A DNA stretch of 46,224 nucleotides, taken from positions 1 through 46,224 of the forward strand of contig DF237602.1 of assembly GCA_000708835.1 (NCBI GenBank), in the 5' to 3' direction. The position numbers were made by a program, and so were the translations under genes. The notes under the pieces are model-generated. The model worked only from the letters and a program-made list of their open reading frames with translations, was not told the DNA's origin and ran no database searches. Below are positions 30,723-43,617 of this stretch, one piece after another (within the stretch, counting starts at the first letter, position 1; each line of letters starts with the position of its first letter). This DNA is from Klebsormidium nitens. Taxonomy: Eukaryota > Streptophyta > Klebsormidiophyceae > Klebsormidiales > Klebsormidiaceae.

Positions 30723-33700
30723 ATGAATGCCAGGCCAATGCAACCTAGTCTCAAAGATGCCCGAGATTTCCTTCGGGTACAATCACCTGCCCTTCTCGGG
30801 TCAAAGACAGCAAAGAGATGCGCCTGCTTCAATGTCCACCAAGCTGCCCAATGGCCCCTCAATGGAATGTCGCAGGAACTGCAGGAACTGCAGGAACTGC
30901 GCGGTCCCCCTCCTTTGAAGACTAGCGTGCCGTCTACATCCTACGCGAACTCGGTGGTAGCTGGGAGTGTTGTCAATGTCAGTGTGTCCGGGCCAGTGCC
31001 GAATCACACCCGTCCGCCCGTCTACACGGTCTAGCTCGTTAGAAAACATCATACAGAGGGAGCCGGCGGCCTGTAAAATCTGAGATTAAAAGTTGTTTTT
31101 GGATTTGGATCGTCCGATCCCCGTGACGTCAGCTTACAAGAGCGCTTATTCGTCGATTCGCCTGTCCTTGTTGATTTATTGAAAAATTTGAAATCGCAAG
31201 CATGGGTACTGACAAATCAGATGGATTTGTGAGTGTACATGGGGAATTCTAGACCGCAAGGCTTGGACTCTGCACGCGAATATACGTATGTAATTTTGTG
31301 TACCCATCTTATCTATAAATTACGGGGCCGGAACACTGGGGCGAAGTGTGCAGATCCAGGACAACTCATCAATTTGAAAAGTGCCGGCTTCTTCGGAGCT
31401 AATGATTGGCACCCTGTACACCGAACCCGTGTACACACACTGTACCTTGTACATCCCTGAGAGCAGAATTCAGGCTGTTGATGAAACCTCTACCGGAATT
31501 GTCGCACGCGTAACGCATGACCCAGGTTTCACGTTTTTTCCACGGTCCCTACGTCGGTCACAGCAGGTATCCTACCGCCTGCTGGCCTGCGCAGCACGCA
31601 AGTACCTCCGGTTTTTGCGCCGCATGTTTTCATATTACCGGTATCACATGTACTGGTAGGTAGTACCGTTGGTAGTAGGTACTAGGTACGCCAGTACGTG
31701 CTGGCACTCACCTCTTGCGTACCAACATATGTCCGTAGTACTCCGTACGGTACGGCGGTACGGCACCTAATGATGCGGAGTACGGATTTTCATCGATGCC
31801 CGCCAATTGGCACCAGGCTGTGGCCCGATCCGGCTGTCTTGACTCTTCATTTCAACCGTCGATTGCATCTACGATGACCAGAATATTCTGGGTTCGCCGT
31901 CCAGATTCGTCCCGGATCCAACGCGCGGAATGATGCCATAGATTTTCGATGACGACACTCTCTCGGGAGTCGGACCCCCCTGCACTGTGAGAGGGCACTT
32001 TGCCTAAAGCTGTCACAGCCTACTAGGTATACCGTAGTATAGCTGGTAGTACTGCAAAGGCGCCTCATGATCACCATGATGGCGGTGATTGCATGAGTTT
32101 TGAAACCACTGAGTGAACCGCCGGGGGAGTTCCAAACTGGATCGGACACACTTCCACACTTCATGATACATGTATGCCATGAGAAGCCTATGACCTATTT
32201 GGCTACGGCGAGTACGAAAAGAGACCATGGGAACTCGGTGGGGAGTTCCGCCATCAACAACTTAGTAACTTGTTCCTGTTCCAGTCTGGCTCGATCGCGG
32301 AATTTTCAAAATGTGGTGCTCTTTGAGCTGCCCAAATTTCACGAGAACTTTGAAGGCTGCTGGACTCACTAAAATGGCCTATTAATTGGACTCCTGATTC
32401 AATATTCCAGATTATGAATCTTGCAGCACGCGATCGGCATAGATCCAAATATCATCCGGCTAGAGTTGATCAAAGTTCGTTTCACAGCACTGCAATACAA
32501 GTGCTAAAGCGCTCTGCAAAAAAGAAGGCGAGCGCCAGCGTAGCGGGGCCTCTACTTTTCGCGCCTTTTTCCACGTTTAACTTCAGTCACGACGGTTCGA
32601 CAGAGGTCCATCACACCAGGCAAACGTCAGCCAACGGAATTGCCACCCGACCAACTACATCGCGAGGGGCCACCGACCGATGCCTCAGCAAAAACGTGCC
32701 GGGTATATTGTAAGTAGGTAGTGAAAGTTGAGATGGTTGAGTGACACAGGCCGACCGGTTCCAAAGAGGCTTACGAAGTGCAGCCGGTTGACCAGAGGAC
32801 AGCCGGCTAGCACTGCCAGCAGGGAGCCAATGCCAAATCAAAACTTCCTGTCGAACGTAGCCTGGTGGTTTGAATCCAGGGGCCACCCCCGGGCCACCTT
32901 GCCAGTTGACCGGACAACTCCAACATGCAAGATACATACCGGTAAACTACGAAACACATGCACCGTTTAGCGTGCTGCCCATGGAGCCGGGTCGCGCCCG
33001 CTTATGCTGAACGACTGCGCGCACATTTGATGCTGCACCCGCCTGTCGCCGGGCTGTCGCCTCGCCGCCTCGAGTCGGCCCCAAGCTTGGGCGCCGCCCC
33101 TACCACTTTCGATTACCTTGCCCGAAGTTAAAAACCTACGAGTCTACCAACAGCTCCCCTCCCTTTCAAAGCTTGCAGTCGTGAGCTTGTGTACTAGTAC
33201 CCAGGCACGTCAAGATTGGTGATTACAGGCAGCTTCCGGTCCGGCCTAACGGTTTATACAGTATGGATATATATTTTCGTTGCGACATCGATCTTGGATA
33301 GCGCTCAGGTGGCAAACGGGGAAAACATTATGCTGGCTGCAATATGTGTTTCAATAACGTACATCGCTCGACTTCTTCTGATCGGAGTTCCCTGCGGATC
33401 TGTATCCAGTGGCGCGCGTTTTTAGCGGTTCCGTCGTTCTAGCTAAAAACGGATAAGATCACTTCCCTTGGCACGTTACGACGTAAGCTGTCAGGACATT
33501 TCTGTGGACCGTCTTCTGCGGATTCTGCGATCTAAAGCCCGTGCATATTGGAGGAGGCATCGATCATGCCATGATGGCATGGTGAAGCAGTGACATTGGG
33601 GGGCAAATTGTGCCATGCTATGTTGCAAGTTGTGATCTTACAGTGCTTTCACGTGAGTATGTGAACAAACTCGACTGTTGCTGCAATTGGAGACGTCTAT

Positions 33701-33950
33701 CTTAGGAGGTGTATACGTACCTGGCAGTGCCGGGACGAACTAGGCTACTCTTAGAAGCCTTCAAAACCCCCCGCGATGTCTTTTGAAAAGCGCAGGCGCG
33801 GGCGCGCGCGGCAGTCGAGTTCGAGTCGCGGCTGAGTCAGCGGCTGCATGCGATCCCATAACCGCATGCAGACAGTCTCAAATGAGGCCAGTCGATCGAC
33901 AACAACTTGCAGGACGAAAAGCACAAGCGGAAAGAGGCCTGTTGATCGCA
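30723..33950. other. Divergent intergenic region, 3.2 kb
   Basis: No supported gene. It has a triple GGAACTGCA word near 30872-30898 and a GTAC/GTAGTA-rich patch at about 31650-31790 with an inverted repeat. The promoters of the flanking genes must lie at its ends. Confidence 0.5.
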
Positions 33951-35389
33951 ATGGCTCGCTTCACTTTCTTCCTTATCGGCCTTCTCGCCATCGCCGCTGG
34001 TGGTGGTTCTCGTCTACTACCTGCCTCCAAATGCTTACAGCTTCGCGCGCTTTCTGGTTGTTACGACTTTTACAGACGCTATGTCATCATACCAGGTTGG
34101 CGACGGTCGTGAGGCTGCTCTGCTGGCTCATGTCAAGTCTACAGCAACTCTAAACGATCCGCAGTCCGTCCTGGATGCAATTGACAGCTTTGCGTGGTCA
34201 AGCACGTGGCTGGTGAACGTTGGCGATGTGAAGGGGAAGTATTAGACGAGGAGATAGCGAAGCACCAGCCAAAGAGAGCACTGGAAGTGGGAAGCTATGT
34301 TGGTTATTCTGCTGTGAGGATTGCGTCCCAACTGCCGCCTGAAGGGAAGCTCTTTTCCGTCGACTTAAGTCCAGAAAATGTGAAGATAGCCAAAGAGGTG
34401 GTTGCATTTGCGGGGCTCGGTCAGAGGGTGGAGTTCCTTGTGGGTGTTCTTAGCAATGTTACGAAGGTAGGCGTCAGAACACTCCGACCTTTTCCTGCAG
34501 AGATGAATCTGAGAAGCACACAATGATGGAGTGCTGAAGGTCTCAATTAAGTTGAGAACGTCTTCCTCTCCGATTTTAGATCCTATACTTCTCGAAGCTT
34601 TCGAACAGCCTTCCAGTCTAGAGAAGAGGACTTTTGTGCAAATACGAATGCAGACAAATAGGACTCTGGTGCTTGCTCGAACGTTCTCAGGCTTTCAAGA
34701 TTAACCTAGCTGCTCTCCTGCTCATAGCTTTCGCTTGTACCGAGCGTAAGACCAATGCTTCTTGCATCAGCCGCGCAAAAGGGTTCCAAGAAGCAAAGCC
34801 GAATGGAAGCGTCTCTACGCTTGCTGTCTGCACTTAGGTTACATTGATACGGTGTAGAATCCATCTGGTTCACGCTGACTACCGTGAAGGCCTTCATTCC
34901 ACACAAAGACCTTGCTAAACTTGGCTGAACCGTTTGACCTATAAATTCAATCGGATGAACTTCTGAAACTGTTTTCCCAAAATGCATTCTCCTACGACAT
35001 TGAAGCATTTCATCAGATTGAACAGAGGAAGACATGTCAGATATTCTTTTAAAACTCAGCGCTGGAGACCCCGCAGATATTTGGCATCTCTTATCTACGT
35101 GACTCTGTTGCAGGATCTGAAAGCGCGAGCACACAATTTGGACATGGTCTTTCTCGACCACGACAAGTCCTTCTACCTCAGCGACCTGAAGCTCCTCATA
35201 AGCGAAGGGTTTCTGAAGCAAGGCTCAGTGGTTATCGCGGACAACGTCCTGATTCCGGGAGCGCCCGACTACCTGGCCTTCATGGAGGAGTCGAAGGACT
35301 TTGTGACTAAAAAGCACGAGACAGAAGTTGAATACATGAAGCATTTGAAGGACATGGTGACCGTCTCAATTTACCAAGGAGCCACGTAG
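33951..35389 (+). CDS. Membrane-anchored catechol O-methyltransferase-like protein (frame-broken)
   Basis: Class I SAM-dependent, Mg-dependent O-methyltransferase of the COMT type, about 265 residues. Exons are 33951-34466 and 35114-35389, joined in phase 0 (AAG|GTAGGC, TTGCAG|GAT). The parts, in order: an N-terminal hydrophobic anchor; AIDSFAW and NVGD; motif I ALEVGSYVGYSAVRIA; SVDLSPEN; DMVFLDHDK (metal Asp and catalytic Lys); VIADNV (metal Asp and Asn); GAPDYL; and ETEVEYM with the substrate-binding Glu. The line matches animal COMT closely. Two frame changes occur in exon 1. At 33997-34006 either one base is extra or a 76-nt GT-AG intron (34000-34075) is spliced out. At 34233-34236 a GGGG run seems one base short, and no intron can explain that. 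The cause is either a sequence error or recent inactivation. Substrate unknown. Confidence 0.82.
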
Positions 35390-37094
35390 AGACAGACTAA
35401 TGTGCTGCACGTACACGTACGTAGACGAGCTCTTGATGTGTACGACAGAGGCCGTTTGGGACCGGTATATGTTCTTATAGATTCCATTCGAAGCGGCTGT
35501 CTAGGTTGGTGACTTTTGCTAGACACGATTGCAGTTTTGCAAGGTAGGCGCAATTGTGGTTTCCTATTTGAATTGTCGTAAAGACAGGGGAAATGTAAAC
35601 GTCCGTATATATAAGGGAAACGAGGTTCGAATTGAGTTGCAAATGGTCACCAGAAAATGACGGGTGCTCGCAATACTCTCAAGGCCCGCAGGCACGGCCA
35701 GGCATAATAGAGTCGCTCTTCTCATGTAAGGAAAATGTCAATAAGTCTCTAGTACAAGCATCCAACTCCGAAATGTAAGATCGTGGGCTAAAACACAGCA
35801 GCATGGAAAGAGGGAAAGAGGCTGGGGTAAATCCAAGCGTACAGATTTGGCATTATATGATGTCATTTAGGGTCGGGCTGCCTTCATGCTTTTTACATTT
35901 TCCCTGCGCATGCTCATGTAAGAAGAATGCCGCATAGCTAAAATTAAGAAGATGCTCACGGCACATAGGGCCCCCAGCGGCTAGTGCGTTTTTGCCCAGT
36001 AAGCGCAGCGTGGCGGGTTTATGCCGCGGGCCGGGGAATGCTCGTTTATGACGCCTTACTCTACATGGTAGCTGAGCATGCAATACATCAATCATGCCCG
36101 TGCCTTCGTTCGACCGTCGTCCGGACACCTTCTTTATGATCCTGATTTCCTGAGTGGTTGGGTTGTTCACATGTAAACATCACCTCGGATGCATCAAGAC
36201 CGTGAATTTGGCAAACGCACCTTGACTTGGCGGCCGCCTTTCAATCAGGGCGGTCTTGAGATCAATGATCATTTCTCATGGTACCCAGCGCCATGGTCCG
36301 ACCGGCGCTACCGTCACATCCGGCGCTACCGTTATACATGCTTGCAACAATGATCTAACCGTCTGGCATGCTGAGAAAGCGTGCATATACTAATGAAGCT
36401 AAGTGTCAAGTAAAACGCCGCTGCGCGCTTGTGTGCCAGCGCCAGAGATACCCATGGCCTTGCATGCCAGGGGTCGGCGGACGTCCGGGATCCGATATCC
36501 GGGTTCCGCACCTGGCAGTCAAAATGGCACTGGCCCTGTCTTGACGTTCATATGATGCAGATACGCAATAGAAAATCACCGAGTCAGGTAGGTGTGCATC
36601 GACCGGCCAAGCAATGTACACTGACCGCGGGCACATTTCCATATTGTGTATATACCTCAGTATGTCCAGCTATATTCTTTGCAGCTTACAAGTCAACGCG
36701 GCGGCCGAGGCTGAGACACAATGAAGTTACGAAATTTCGAATAATTGTAGATTATATAGTCCCCAAACTGAACTCCGAGTTTGCATTTGCCATGCAATAT
36801 GCGTGGACCCCAAGTTGCAAACGGCCATTCCAACCTGATTGAGACGGCAAAAGATTGACAGGCTCCATTTCTAACCCGGGCCCAGTCAAAATTAAGTTTT
36901 CTGTAACCAAGGAGGCACCGCTCAATAAGGTACGTCATCCTGCCACGTCTCTCGGTCTTGCGGCTGACAATGAATCACGTCCGACCTGGTTTCTAGCTCA
37001 AGACAGGCATAGGTCTCGTCAATCCATTCAACAAACATGTACGTGATTTGAATCTACCTTCGAGTGCCTCATATAAACTGGATAGCAAACATTA
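35390..37094. other. Convergent intergenic region
   Basis: No gene recognised. CCGGCGCTACCGT occurs twice in tandem near 36302-36332. It holds the 3' ends of the two flanking genes. Confidence 0.5.
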
Positions 37095-38947
37095 TCAGCT
37101 TACTAACTGAAACTTGGTCGGAGAAGCGGGCGACAGATCCTCGTCCTCGTAGTCACCGTCGTCATACTGGACGCCGTGGAGCTTCGACTTGCTGCTATAT
37201 GACGTCACCAGGCCCTCATACCACGTGTCCTTCAGCACGCCTTTCACGACGCCCTTCTCCCACAGAACCTGTAAGGATGCATCAAATGTCAAAACTTGTC
37301 TGGTAACAACTTTTTATGCTTTCGGAATGAAGGTCATCCTCAGGCATCTCTGGTGGACATAATACAGAAAATCTCAGCACCACGTTTGGAATGTTCCAGA
37401 ATTTGGGGTCAAAAACGTGCTTCGCATCTGTGTTTTTCTACTTTTCCTATGAAGCTTCTGCAGCGAGACTCGTCGTTTGCAGGCTATTCGTGAGTATCAT
37501 TTCTGTGCACTGATGTGCCTCGTGGTCCAAGTCGCTCTGAAGTCTGCGTTGTCGCGAGTGGTTCAAATGCAGGACCCACGAAGCAGCCACGGCCGACCAA
37601 GTATGAGCACCGTCTTGTGGGCACCAAGTTTGAGCATGCGGACTTGGCACTCCCGTGAAGCTCCGACCACAGCGCGGACTAGTCGCTCCACCCAAAGAAA
37701 CGAACGAAACGCACACTGCAGCGGAATGATCGAAATCAGCAGCCCAAAGGCGAGAAACGCAAAGAGCCAGAGAACCAAAGAAAGCAGGGACCCCGGAGTC
37801 TAACCTTTATCCGCTTCCCCAGGTATTCGCTCCCCTCGAGCTCCTGCCCCCCCGCCCTTTTGGCAGCCTTCCCAACCCCCCCACCGGATGCTTTTCGCCC
37901 AGACGCCGTCCCCTCGTTCTCCGCTTTCCGTTTCACCCCCGCCGTTTTTGAAGTCGCCTTTGCCGCACTTTCCGTCTTCTCGGCGCCGCCCTTTGCTTTC
38001 GGCGTTCCTTGAACCTGCCTTTTCGCCGTTGTCTTCACCTTTGAAGGCCCCGTTTTGTCCCCTACCTTCGGGGTCTCCGTCCCATCCCTTTTCGCAGCTG
38101 CTTTGACCTTCTTCGCTCTAGGGGTCGGCTGCTCGTTCACACCAATCTCGGAGACTTCTCCTTCAGTTTGTTTCCTTCCCGTCTTTGGTACCCTTTCTTC
38201 CGCCACCAGAGACGACCTTTTCGCCGGTTTCGGCGTCCGTTTCTCCTCCCCTTTGGCCACCTTCTCCCTCCCTTTTGACGCACCATTCACTTTGGTTTCG
38301 GACACTTTCTTTCCCACTTCCTCTTTGTGCACCTGTTCCATTTTGCCTCCCGAGCCCTCTGTCCTTCCCGCATTCCTCCCCTCAACCGTTGTTCCTGCTA
38401 CTCCCACCTTGCTTTTCTTGACCTTCGGAGTCTCATCGCTCAAGTCTGCCAATCTCTTCATCCCCCTCACCGACGACTCCACCTCCTCCCCCATTTGGGA
38501 CTCCGCTTTCTTGCTTGCCTTTCCCTTCATTCCCTGCGCGTTCGGGGTTCTCGGCGGACTCTTCTGGGTCTCCCTACTTACACCACCTGATACCCCCTTT
38601 GACACCGCTGCTTCCGTGACCCCTTCCGCGCCCTTTGGTGTCGGCGGGGTCAGTTTTGCCGTCTCTGGTTTTGCCACCGGCTGGGACCCCTCTCCATCTT
38701 CCTGTTCAAGCGCCGGCGCAGCTTCTGGGAAAGCAGAACCTGGACCCCCGAGAACGGCGGAACTTTTATTCACCCGAGGGGTGCTTTCGGCCGCCGCCTC
38801 TTCGAGTTTCTCGTCGAACGCGCTGCTGGAGAGAGCAGTGTCAAGGCCGCTGTGAGTGGCATGGTCAGCCGCTGCCGCCCGGGGGCTCAAAACTTTCGAC
38901 ACGAAAGTGCCCACCGAGCGCGCTTGCTCGGTCACAAAGCGAAACAT
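37095..38947 (-). CDS. Basic disordered protein with C-terminal Tudor-like domain
   Basis: Two exons, 38947-37805 and 37268-37095, joined in phase 0 (ATAAAG|GTTAGA, CTTACAG|GTT), give 438 residues. ATG at 38947 starts MFRFVTEQARSVGTF. Residues to about 370 are Lys/Pro/Ala/Glu-rich and probably disordered, with several KKVK/KRK-type clusters that could be nuclear signals. The junction creates YLGKRIKVLWEKGV, followed by TWYEGLVTSY, KLHGVQYDDGDYEDEDL. This is the Tudor-like core seen in plant PDS5-family and related chromatin proteins, which bind methylated histone tails. The end resembles the plant pattern of a long charged tail plus a Tudor, but the HEAT repeats of true PDS5 are absent. A donor-like TTA|GTAAGC just before the stop means more 3' exons are possible. 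Confidence 0.75.
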
Positions 38948-40947
38948 CGATACGGATTTGGGGGCTTGCGGACCAGGGTGGGAAGACCCAACAAGGGTGA
39001 TTGTTGGTTTGCACCTGGAAGTGACAGAGGGGGGGTGCTTGACGGGTGGGTGGATCAACAGGAAAAGGCTCTGCTGATAAGAGGTGGGTTTGATTGCAGG
39101 GGGCTGATTCCTATCAGAAACCTGATAGAGAGAAAGGGGTTTTGTTGAAGGGATGGGATCTGGTTCAGAGTTGTAGCAATGTGGGGGGCTCTGCTTTAGG
39201 GGGGGTGGTTAAAGGAAAGGCTTTGAGAATCCCAGTGACAGTTACATCCCTCTACTTCCGCTATAATAAACTTGCGGCACCGCGCAATCTGGCTCCTCGA
39301 ACCAGGGAGGGATGCAGTGCCAACTGAAACATGGAGCAGTGGCGATACCTGGAGACAGAGAAAAGCACCGCTTGAGTCTGGTTCTTATTTGAGAAGGTAG
39401 TCTTTCAGTACTTGGTGTAAGATTTGCTCATCTCTGTCAAGTTTTGCCCTTTCCAGCACAAGTTTTTGCAGATATCGAATTGCTTTTTGGCAATGCACCT
39501 TTCTGGAGAAACGGAACCTCGTCGCAACTGCAATCTGTTGCAGCTACCATGTGACATGCTGGCGGCAGCCAATGTATGATGCAGGTGGCGAGTAAATGAT
39601 GTCTGGTAAACACAAGCGCTTCATCTTCCCACCGCACTTGCATTCCGCACCCAAGGAGTGCTCTGGGAGTGCTTGATTCAGTGCCCTAACTTTTCTTTGT
39701 GTACCAAAATGTGCAGCTGGTGAGGCACGATCAACGGGAGAGCCAGAAAGTCACAAGATAGGCCCAAGAAACACAATGTCTCTGCTAGGAGTTGCCGCTC
39801 TCATGTGTGTCTGCTCAGACACACAATCAACAGTGACAGAAGTATAACTAATCATGGAGAGTGCCCGACGTGCAGCTTGGTTTCAGCTGCGAAGAAGCTC
39901 CTCGTTTATTCGAATTGGAAGATTGCGCTACCGAGAAGTGCATGCTGTGCTGAAATCAGCAGCTCCCGAAGCTTACGTTTGTCTGCTCACCTGAGAATCT
40001 ACACTTTGATACTCCGCCGCATTGACTGCTCCGGTGCCCACTTAATGCAATGAGGAGAATACTTCAAAGACAGTATCTGAAAGATGTACCTTCTCATGGA
40101 CCCTCAAACGCGCTTGTTGCCGGACAAAATGCAAATGTGCTTCACAGCATGCGGCGAAGCCTCCAATCGAACCGCCCTTCCTTTGGTGTACCTCTCCTTG
40201 CTGGAGGGCTTTCCAGCTGAGCCCTCAACACCACGATGGTTGGTGTGACCGTTTGGTGTCAATGTTGCCAGGCAAGCATAGTCATCGGTGTGCGCGCCCG
40301 ACCAATCGAAGTCGGCGGAGTACTGGCCAGGCGCCCTATGGAACATGCATGTCCGGGCACAAACTCGAATCGGGTTCCTCTCAAAATCCCCGGTTTATGA
40401 CACTACCGTGTGCATGATGACTGTGATCTAGCATCGTTGAGGATGCAAGCGGCTCTGACCATGCTGCCAGTGCTGGTTGGCAACCCCTCACAATCTCGTT
40501 CTAAGCCTCCCTTGCATTGAAGCAGCTTACAGTGGGTATACATGACCGGATTCTAGCTCCATTGAAGTCATGCAGTTGCACTTGCACCGCCAATTGAAGC
40601 TGTGTATCACGACATTACTATGCATGATGCATATTCATTTGTGAGGATGTGCTCTTCACTATGCAACGGCAGGCTTGGAAAGGACAACGAAGGATTTTGA
40701 GATATGAATGGAACCGTCCACACTCCCAGATTGCAGTTCTTGGTCACGTGTACAAAGGAGTTCCACTGTAGAACCGTTGTTATATGCAATGATGCCGCCC
40801 AAGCAAGACGCGACCAGGCTAGTCAAGGGATTACATTTAATATTTTGGCCAATGCAAATCCTCACAGTGCCTTCATAGTATGGCCGTGCAAGTGGCGGAC
40901 GTTCGATTGTTGGGCCCATCACGTCACGTCAACTGATGAAGGCACTG
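38948..40947. other. Intergenic region, 2 kb
   Basis: No gene supported. The left part is the upstream region of the Tudor gene and has purine-rich GGGGG patches near 39030-39220. The right part is downstream of CCB4. Confidence 0.5.
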
Positions 40948-43171
40948 TTACAAAGATGTTAACGTCCGTTTGGGGGGTGTCTCCTCAACAACCTTTTCGT
41001 CTCCATCTTTCCAATCTTGTAAGGTGGTGTCTAGTTTCTCTCCAAGTGTGGCAATCCATGCTTGGTCTTTTGGAACAAAGCCTCGAACGGTATCAGTCGC
41101 TGCTAGCAATAATCCTTCGTCGCCTAGAGGCTGCACTATCAAGCCCTGCATGAAAGGGCAACCCGCTGTTGAGTAGAGCAATCAGATTGTTGTTGCAGTA
41201 CGACAGCAGATACTTCAGATACTCCGGAGTTCAAGGTAAGAAACTGACTGTTCTTCTTAGACAGCTAGACGAACGAGCGGAAACTCGAACAAGGGCACTG
41301 CATCCACTTAGCTTCCGAACCAAGCGAAAGAAGCCGGACAGATTGATTGGCAAAAACTCTCAATCGGAGTAGTTTCAAACTAGCGACCAAGCGGAAAAAG
41401 ACTCGAAACGTCTGCTGGTTGTCTGGCGAAACGCAAACACGAATGGCACCGTCCAAGCATCACACTACCTTTCTCGAGTTGATCCGTTTCGGCGCCAATC
41501 TCCGAATCAACCAGTGTCTCAAGCAATCAATGTCTTGATTTCTTCTCCTTTCAGAATGAAGTGCAATCTGTGCTTCCGCGAAGCTTTTATTCCCTTGAAA
41601 GTTGACCGACTAATTGAAGGATCATCAAAAAGGATCATCAACATCAACACACCTGTAGAACAGACATCGCTTCCCTTTACGTGCAAAGGTATTCTTCTGA
41701 TGTCATGTATCAGACTCTTATATGAACACTCCCTGAAACATCCCTCCAAATGTCGCTCGAAATCTTCACCTGCGTGTTCTCCGGAAGGAACCCCAGAAAC
41801 TCGAATCGTCCCGGGAACAGCGCCAGATTCGCGAAGTAGTTTGCTTTTCCCGCTCGAAGCACAGCCGACGAGATTTTTCCCCGCACTAGTTCGGAGGCGT
41901 CAATCTCGGCGGCTTCGTCGGCCCTCTCAGAAGCCCGGGCGGCGCCCGCTTGGAGGGCGACCTTGTTGCGGTAGATTACCACGAGAGCCCGGCATCTGGT
42001 CGCCCTTTGCAGCAGGTCCCACGCCCTGATAAAGTAGCAGAGGAGGGCTGTGACAATTGACTGACTTTGCTTCGGATGAAACTCGAGATCGGAGGAGGAA
42101 CGATTTTTGTTAGTCGGGCTATACCTTGCTCGCTATTCAAGTTCAGATATGAGTACTTGTATCGACGTTCTGCTTCGACGATACTGAAAGCAGCGGCTTA
42201 TGGTAAAGAATGGTCCGGCTTCCAATTTTGCGGATGGCTCGCCAGAAGCGCTCTAACGTGCCCCCTCCCAGCTTACAGTAAGCTTGACCGAAGCTCAAGA
42301 TTGCCCGTCTCCGGATTACAGATGGCTCACCATAGGAGCTCGCCCTTCGCTGCTTTCGGTAGCGACGGGCTTACGCGGAGGCACGGCACGCCGTCTAGTT
42401 CGACGGACACCGTCGGCCGGGACCGGATCGATCTCCAGACGAGCCCCGTGAGCAGTAGCGTCGCGGCGAGGACCAACACCAGGACGTCCGCACGGGACTG
42501 CGCGCTGCAGATGAAAACTTTGGAATCAGTCTCGGGCACTTTCAAACTGGCACATAAGATGTTGCACGGCCAGTCTGCAATTCATCAGGTGCGAAATCGA
42601 TTGGAGTGGACGATATACCCTACTCCCCGCCTTTGCGGTGGCTATCGAACACTTTGTTGAAAACAACATCTTGGGTGCGAGGTTCAAGGGCCCGAGAGTT
42701 GCTTCCGAAACGCGCACGTCCTTCTGATCTCGTCTTACCGACCCCGCAGAATTGGATGTTTTGATCTCCGAGAAGAAGAGGCTGACAACGACTTGACGCT
42801 CGGAGGAGCATGGCTTGCGGGGTTGTGAGATGAACGACAAAGCAAACGAAGCGGAACAAAAAGCGCTCCAGCATGGCTTGCGAAGTTGAGAAACGAACGA
42901 TAAAGAACAACAAAGCGGAATAAGAAGCGATGTAGAAATCTATGTTCACCTGCTTGCGTCAGCAACGGCCGCGATCCCTGAGACTGCCCGGTTGAGAACC
43001 ACCAGCAAGCCCCCGACTCCGCCCGCGATCAATGGCAGGGCCCGCACCGTCCCCTCGTTCTCCACAAAAAAGTCCCGCTCCTCCGGGGGAGCCCCACTTT
43101 GATCGGCGGATGCCTGGAGAAGAGCGGCGACAATCATGTCTGACTTGGACACGAACAGTCGATCTTCTGAC
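40948..43171 (-). CDS. CCB4: Cytochrome b6f cofactor assembly protein CCB4 (5' end unresolved)
   Basis: CCB4 works with CCB2 and others in the thylakoid membrane to attach heme c(i) to cytochrome b6. Exons 43171-42950, 42504-42331, 42025-41770 and 41145-40948 join in agreeing phases (2, 2, 0). Sequence line: RALPLIAGGVGGLLVVLNRAVSG (first membrane helix), VADASSAQSRAD across a junction, LVLVLAATLLLTGLVW (second helix), ELLWAWDLLQRA across a junction, ANLALFPGRFEF, LPENTQ, LIVQPLGDEG, and TVRGF then DQAWIATLGEKLD. This follows plant CCB4 from the first helix to the C-terminus. The transit peptide and first residues lie upstream and were not placed. The C-terminal tail after the LGEKLD motif is about 25 residues, Lys/Glu-rich. 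Confidence 0.9.
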
Positions 43172-43617
43172 CTGCTGTATTGCAGTCGGTTACTCTATCG
43201 TCCCTCCTTAACCCGTACTAGGCATGTCGACCACGTTGCAATACAAAGCAGAGTTTCTTCTTCAGATAGAAGCCCGAGGCTCGGTCCGTTTCCTTGGAAG
43301 CGGGAATTCGACTTCTGATGCACTTTTGAGTCAAGCAGCCTTGAAACCTTGATCCTTTGAGGATTTATAATTATACAGGGACAACCTTCAATGAGACATA
43401 CGATTTGGGCCCCGCAGCTTTTTGAGTAGGCTTCGACGTCTGACGATTTCGAAGCAGCCAGCGTATTGGGCGCAATCCAAAGTCGGAGGAAAATTACGTT
43501 CAAGATGAGCATGTCACGCTTCTCGAATGTTATTGCGTGAGTTTGAAGGAGACATAAGCAGGAAAGGCCCCTGGGTGAGTCTTTTCCGGGCTGAGATATC
43601 AACAAGAACGGGCTAAC

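Noticed and set aside
34706-35221. 171-codon minus-strand frame
   Set aside because: It overlaps the intron and second exon of the COMT-like gene and has no motifs.
38055-38855. 266-codon plus-strand frame rich in Ser, Phe and Pro
   Set aside because: It is a shadow of the Lys-rich Tudor gene exon on the minus strand, whose splice junction rebuilds a known domain.
42067-42660. 197-codon plus-strand frame
   Set aside because: It lies antisense to two CCB4 exons that join in phase and match the family.
43195-43605. 136-codon minus-strand frame upstream of the first placed CCB4 exon
   Set aside because: It has no recognised motif and I could not fit its phase to CCB4. It may contain a 5' exon, but I cannot support it.
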